DNA of 34,306 bases from JBMOGA01 sp049318625 (GTDB lineage Bacteria > Pseudomonadota > Alphaproteobacteria > Rhizobiales > Hyphomicrobiaceae). A program made the translations under genes and the position numbers. Position 1 is the stretch's first letter. Every line of letters begins with the position of its first letter. Below the pieces are notes generated by a model. It saw only the letters and a list, made by a program, of their open reading frames with translations, did no database searches and was not told the DNA's origin. Location of the stretch: the NCBI GenBank assembly GCA_049318625.1, contig JBMOGA010000040.1:1-34306 (forward strand). The letters are read 5' to 3'. Shown here one piece after another: positions 31,168-34,306 of the stretch.

Positions 31168-34100
31168 TCAGTGCGCCTCGTCCCAGTTGGCGGCGGCCTT
31201 GGCGTCGACCTTCAGCGGCACCGAGATCTTACGAGCGGGCTCGGGCGCGCGTTCCATCACCCGGCGGACGATGTCGAGGGTCGGTTCGACCTGATGGTCG
31301 GCGACTTCGAGCACGAGTTCGTCGTGGACCTGCAACAGCATGCGCGCGGTGTCGAGGCCCCGGTCGGCGAGGGCGGCCGGCAGGCGGATCATCGCGCGGC
31401 GGATGATGTCGGCCGCCGAGCCCTGGATCGGCGCGTTGATGGCGGCGCGCTCGAGGAAGCCGCGCATGCTGGGGTTCTTGGTGTTGATCTCGGGATAGTG
31501 CACGCGGCGGCCGAAGATGGTTTCGACGTAGCCGTGGTCGTGGGCGAACCGCTTGGTCTCTTCCATGTAGTCGCGGATGCCGGGGAAGCGCTTGAAATAG
31601 GTGGTGATGTAGTCGCCCGCCTCCTGCTTGGAGATGCCGAGCTGGGCCGCCAGCCCGAACGCCGAGATGCCGTAGATGATGCCGAAGTTGATCGCCTTGG
31701 CGCGGCGGCGGACTTCGCTCGGCATGCCCTCGATCGGCACGCCGAACATTTCGGATGCGGTCATGGCGTGGATGTCGAGTCCGTCGTCGAACGCCGCCTT
31801 GAGCTGCGGGATGTCGGCGATGTGGGCCAGCACGCGCAGCTCGATCTGGCTGTAGTCGGCGGACACGAGCTTGTTGCCCCGGGCGGCGACGAACGCCTTG
31901 CGGATCTCGCGGCCTTCCTTGGTGCGGATCGGAATGTTCTGGAGGTTGGGGTCGGTCGAGGCGAGGCGGCCTGTCGAGGTGGCGGCCAGCGAATAGGAGG
32001 TGTGGATGCGCCCCGTCTGCGGATTGATGTAGCCCGGCAGCGCGTCGGTGTAGGTCGAGCGCAGCTTCGAGAGCTGGCGCCATTCCAGCATGGTGTTGAT
32101 CAGCTTGCGGGCGTCCTCGGGCAGCTCCTCGTTGGCGGCGAGCTCGTCGAGCAGGCCGGCGCGGGTCTCCCACTGGCCGGACTTGGTCTTCTTGCCGCCG
32201 GGCAGCTGCAGCCGGTCGAACAGCAGCTCACCGAGCTGCTTCGGCGAGCCGAGGTTGAACTTGTGGCCGACGAGGCCGTTCACCTCGTCCTCGAGCCGCG
32301 CGAGGCTCTGGGCGAAGCTGCTCGACAGGCGGGCGAGGATCGACGGGTCGACCTGGATGCCGGCCCGCTCCATGTCGGCCAGCACGGCGACCAGCGGCCG
32401 TTCGAGAGTCTCGTAGACGGTGGTCATGCGTTCCGAGAGCAGGCGCGGCTTCAGCACCATCCACAGCCGCAAGGTGACGTCGGCATCCTCGGCGGCATAC
32501 TCCGTCGCCTTGTCGATCGGCACGCCGGCGAACGTCTTGTCGGCCTTCTTGGCGCCCGGCGCGTGCTCGATCACCTGACTGAACGGAATACAGGTGTGGC
32601 CGAGGTGGCGTTCCGCCAGATCGTCCATGCCGTGGCCGCCGCGGCCGCCGTCGAGCGCGTAGGACATCAGCATGGTGTCGTCGAGGGGGGCGAGGCCGAT
32701 GCCGTAGCGGGCCATGATCTCGGCGTCGAACTTGATGTTCTGGCCGATCTTGAGGACGGCCGGGTCCTCCAGCAGCGCCTTCAGTTGATCGAGAGCGGCG
32801 CGCATGGGGATCTGCACGAGACCGGCGCCGTCGCCGAAATCGAAACTGCCGGCGGCGGCGCGGTGGCCGAGCGGCACGTAGCAGGCGCGGCCCGGCGCGG
32901 TCGCGAGCGAGACGCCGACCAGATCGGCCTGCATGGAGTCGAGGCCGGTCGTCTCGGTGTCGAAGGCGACGCGGCCGGCCGCGCGGGCCTCCGCGATCCA
33001 GGCGTCGAGGCGGTCGAGGGTCGCGACGGTCTCGTACTTCGTTCGGTCGCAGGGGGCCGCCTTGGCCTGCGCCTTCCACCAGGCGGCCGCGGCGGCGAGA
33101 TTGGGCTGGGCGGCGCCGTCGGCCAGCGGCGCGGCACCGGCACCGTCGACGCCGTCCGTTGCCGGCGCGGCCCGCGCCAAGCTGCTGCCGACCGAGGCCT
33201 CGAGCGGGGCCGGCGGTGCGACGCCGAGCTTCTCGGCGACCCGGCGCGTCAGCGTGTTGAACTCCATGGCGCGCAGAAAGGCGAGCAACTGGTCCGGCAC
33301 CGGATCGTGCACGCCCATGCGATCGAGCGGCACGTCGAGCGGCACGTCGGTCTTCAGCGTCACCAGCTCGCGCGAGAGGCGGGCCTGGTCGGCGAACTCG
33401 ATCAGTTTCTCGCGCCGCTTAGGCTGTTTGATCTCGCCGGCGCTGGCCAGCAGCGTGTCGAGGTCGCCGTAGGTCTGGATCAGCTCGGCGGCGGTCTTCA
33501 GGCCGATGCCCGGCACACCCGGCACGTTGTCGACGGAATCGCCGGCCAGCGACTGCACGTCGATGACCTTCTCCGGCGGTACGCCGAACTTCTCGACGAC
33601 CTCGTCGCGGCCGATGCGCTTGTTCTTCATGGTGTCGACCATGACGATGCCGGGGCGGACGAGCTGCATCAGGTCCTTGTCGGACGACACGATGGTGACG
33701 TCGGCGCCCTGGGCGGCGGCCTCGACGGCATAGGTGGCGATCAGGTCATCGGCCTCGAAGCCGTCCTTCTCGATGCAGGCGACGTGGAACGCCTCGACGG
33801 CGTCGCGGATCAACGGGAACTGGGGAACGAGTTCCTCGGGCGGCGGCGGCCGGTTGGCCTTGTAGGTGGGCGAGATGGCGTTACGGAAGCTGTCCTTGCC
33901 GGCATCGAAGATGACGGCGATGTGGGTCGGCTTGTCGGCCTCGCGGCTGTCGGCGAGCAGCTTCCAGAGCATGGCGCAGAAGCCGTGGACGGCGCCGACC
34001 GGCAGGCCGTCCGACGGCCGCGTCAGTGGCGGCAGCGCGTGGAAGGCACGGAAGATGTAGCCCGAGCCGTCGATCAGGAAGACGTGGCTGCCCTTGACGA

Positions 34101-34185
34101 TGGGCAGCGGTTCGCCGTCCGGATGTGTGGAGGCGCGGGTCGGGCGTTTCGGGCGGGCGGCCGGGGCGGTCTCGGATGTGCTCAT
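31168..34185 (-). CDS. polA: DNA polymerase I with both exonuclease domains
   Basis: A 1005-residue family A polymerase for Okazaki-fragment processing and repair. The 5'-nuclease domain is at about 30-320 (HVFLIDGSGYIFRAFHALPP, AGDSVDNVPGVPGIGLKTA). An Ala-rich linker follows. The proofreading domain (about 395-600) keeps its acidic residues (FDTETTGLDS, NIKFDAEIMARYG, YAAEDADVTLRLW). The polymerase domain (about 640-1003) has motif A SADYSQIELRVLAHI, motif B RRRAKAINFGIIYGISAFG and motif C LQVHDELVLEV. Full length and intact. The ATG at 34185 begins a Pro/Arg-rich leader of about 30 residues; an internal start is possible but the family core begins soon after. Confidence 0.97.
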   Translation of the reverse strand: MSTSETAPAARPKRPTRASTHPDGEPLPIVKGSHVFLIDGSGYIFRAFHALPPLTRPSDGLPVGAVHGFCAMLWKLLADSREADKPTHIAVIFDAGKDSFRNAISPTYKANRPPPPEELVPQFPLIRDAVEAFHVACIEKDGFEADDLIATYAVEAAAQGADVTIVSSDKDLMQLVRPGIVMVDTMKNKRIGRDEVVEKFGVPPEKVIDVQSLAGDSVDNVPGVPGIGLKTAAELIQTYGDLDTLLASAGEIKQPKRREKLIEFADQARLSRELVTLKTDVPLDVPLDRMGVHDPVPDQLLAFLRAMEFNTLTRRVAEKLGVAPPAPLEASVGSSLARAAPATDGVDGAGAAPLADGAAQPNLAAAAAWWKAQAKAAPCDRTKYETVATLDRLDAWIAEARAAGRVAFDTETTGLDSMQADLVGVSLATAPGRACYVPLGHRAAAGSFDFGDGAGLVQIPMRAALDQLKALLEDPAVLKIGQNIKFDAEIMARYGIGLAPLDDTMLMSYALDGGRGGHGMDDLAERHLGHTCIPFSQVIEHAPGAKKADKTFAGVPIDKATEYAAEDADVTLRLWMVLKPRLLSERMTTVYETLERPLVAVLADMERAGIQVDPSILARLSSSFAQSLARLEDEVNGLVGHKFNLGSPKQLGELLFDRLQLPGGKKTKSGQWETRAGLLDELAANEELPEDARKLINTMLEWRQLSKLRSTYTDALPGYINPQTGRIHTSYSLAATSTGRLASTDPNLQNIPIRTKEGREIRKAFVAARGNKLVSADYSQIELRVLAHIADIPQLKAAFDDGLDIHAMTASEMFGVPIEGMPSEVRRRAKAINFGIIYGISAFGLAAQLGISKQEAGDYITTYFKRFPGIRDYMEETKRFAHDHGYVETIFGRRVHYPEINTKNPSMRGFLERAAINAPIQGSAADIIRRAMIRLPAALADRGLDTARMLLQVHDELVLEVADHQVEPTLDIVRRVMERAPEPARKISVPLKVDAKAAANWDEAH

Positions 34186-34306
34186 GGCGCCGGACTATAG
34201 GGCGTCCGGCGCCTCAGAACGAGGGGGCCGTCCGGGTTGTGCGCCGGTCTGCCCACCTCATCTTCCCAGGATGGGACCGTCATCTCGCTGGCCGTGACCC
34301 GGCGCG

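Noticed and set aside
31171..34200. A 1009-codon open frame on the plus strand opposite polA
   Set aside because: It mirrors polA almost exactly and encodes a repetitive Gly/Val/Asp/Arg/His-rich sequence without domains, as expected from the antisense of a GC-rich gene with third-position bias.
1..34306. CRISPR arrays, tRNA/rRNA genes, insertion sequences, prophage or integrase genes
   Set aside because: Looked for regular repeats, transposase or integrase motifs and tRNA-like features by eye; none found.

Overview
The window looks like a GC-rich alphaproteobacterial chromosome segment, most likely order Hyphomicrobiales (Rhizobiales). This rests on the family content (MatB close to the Rhodopseudomonas type, DUF1178, a GrxC/nitrilase pair, an alphaproteobacterial-style che operon with fliM inside it), short intergenic gaps and many ATGA/GTGA start-stop overlaps. 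No tRNA, rRNA, CRISPR array, transposase or integrase is recognisable, so it reads as stable chromosome rather than an island.

Region 1 (1-10005) is motility and chemotaxis. A plus-strand run encodes CheY, FliM, a conserved unknown protein, CheA, CheW, a second CheY and CheR. It converges on a minus-strand fliG, a small J-domain-like gene and a soluble globin-coupled chemoreceptor, a plausible local oxygen or NO input to this pathway. CheA carries a one-base frame break in its linker between the HPt and dimerisation domains; it also has a second CheW-like domain and an inactive receiver-like tail. No cheB is present.

Region 2 (10314-14532) holds a Tat-exported PhoX-type phosphatase and, on the opposite strand, grxC, a nitrilase-family amidase, a DUF1178 zinc-ribbon protein and an exported histidine phosphatase.

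Region 3 (14851-24370) is the most distinctive part. A LysR regulator is followed by a cytoplasmic sulfite-oxidase-family molybdoenzyme, a complete second succinate dehydrogenase/fumarate reductase-like complex in the order B-C-D-A, a two-subunit class I fumarase whose subunit genes are separated by a zinc alcohol dehydrogenase gene, and a thioesterase. A CitE-like lyase converges from the other strand. The flavoprotein has Cys where canonical SdhA/FrdA have the flavin-linking His. Together the genes suggest oxidation, hydration and cleavage of a substituted C4/C5 dicarboxylate; the substrate cannot be named from sequence.

Region 4 (24389-34306) has a translationally coupled minus-strand module (CHASE2 membrane sensor plus two related FecR-like exported proteins) running into the CitE gene. 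It also has divergent matB, a convergent FabG-like reductase, a small unknown protein, a cold-shock protein with a terminator, an exported UlaG-like metallo-beta-lactamase-fold protein, and polA.
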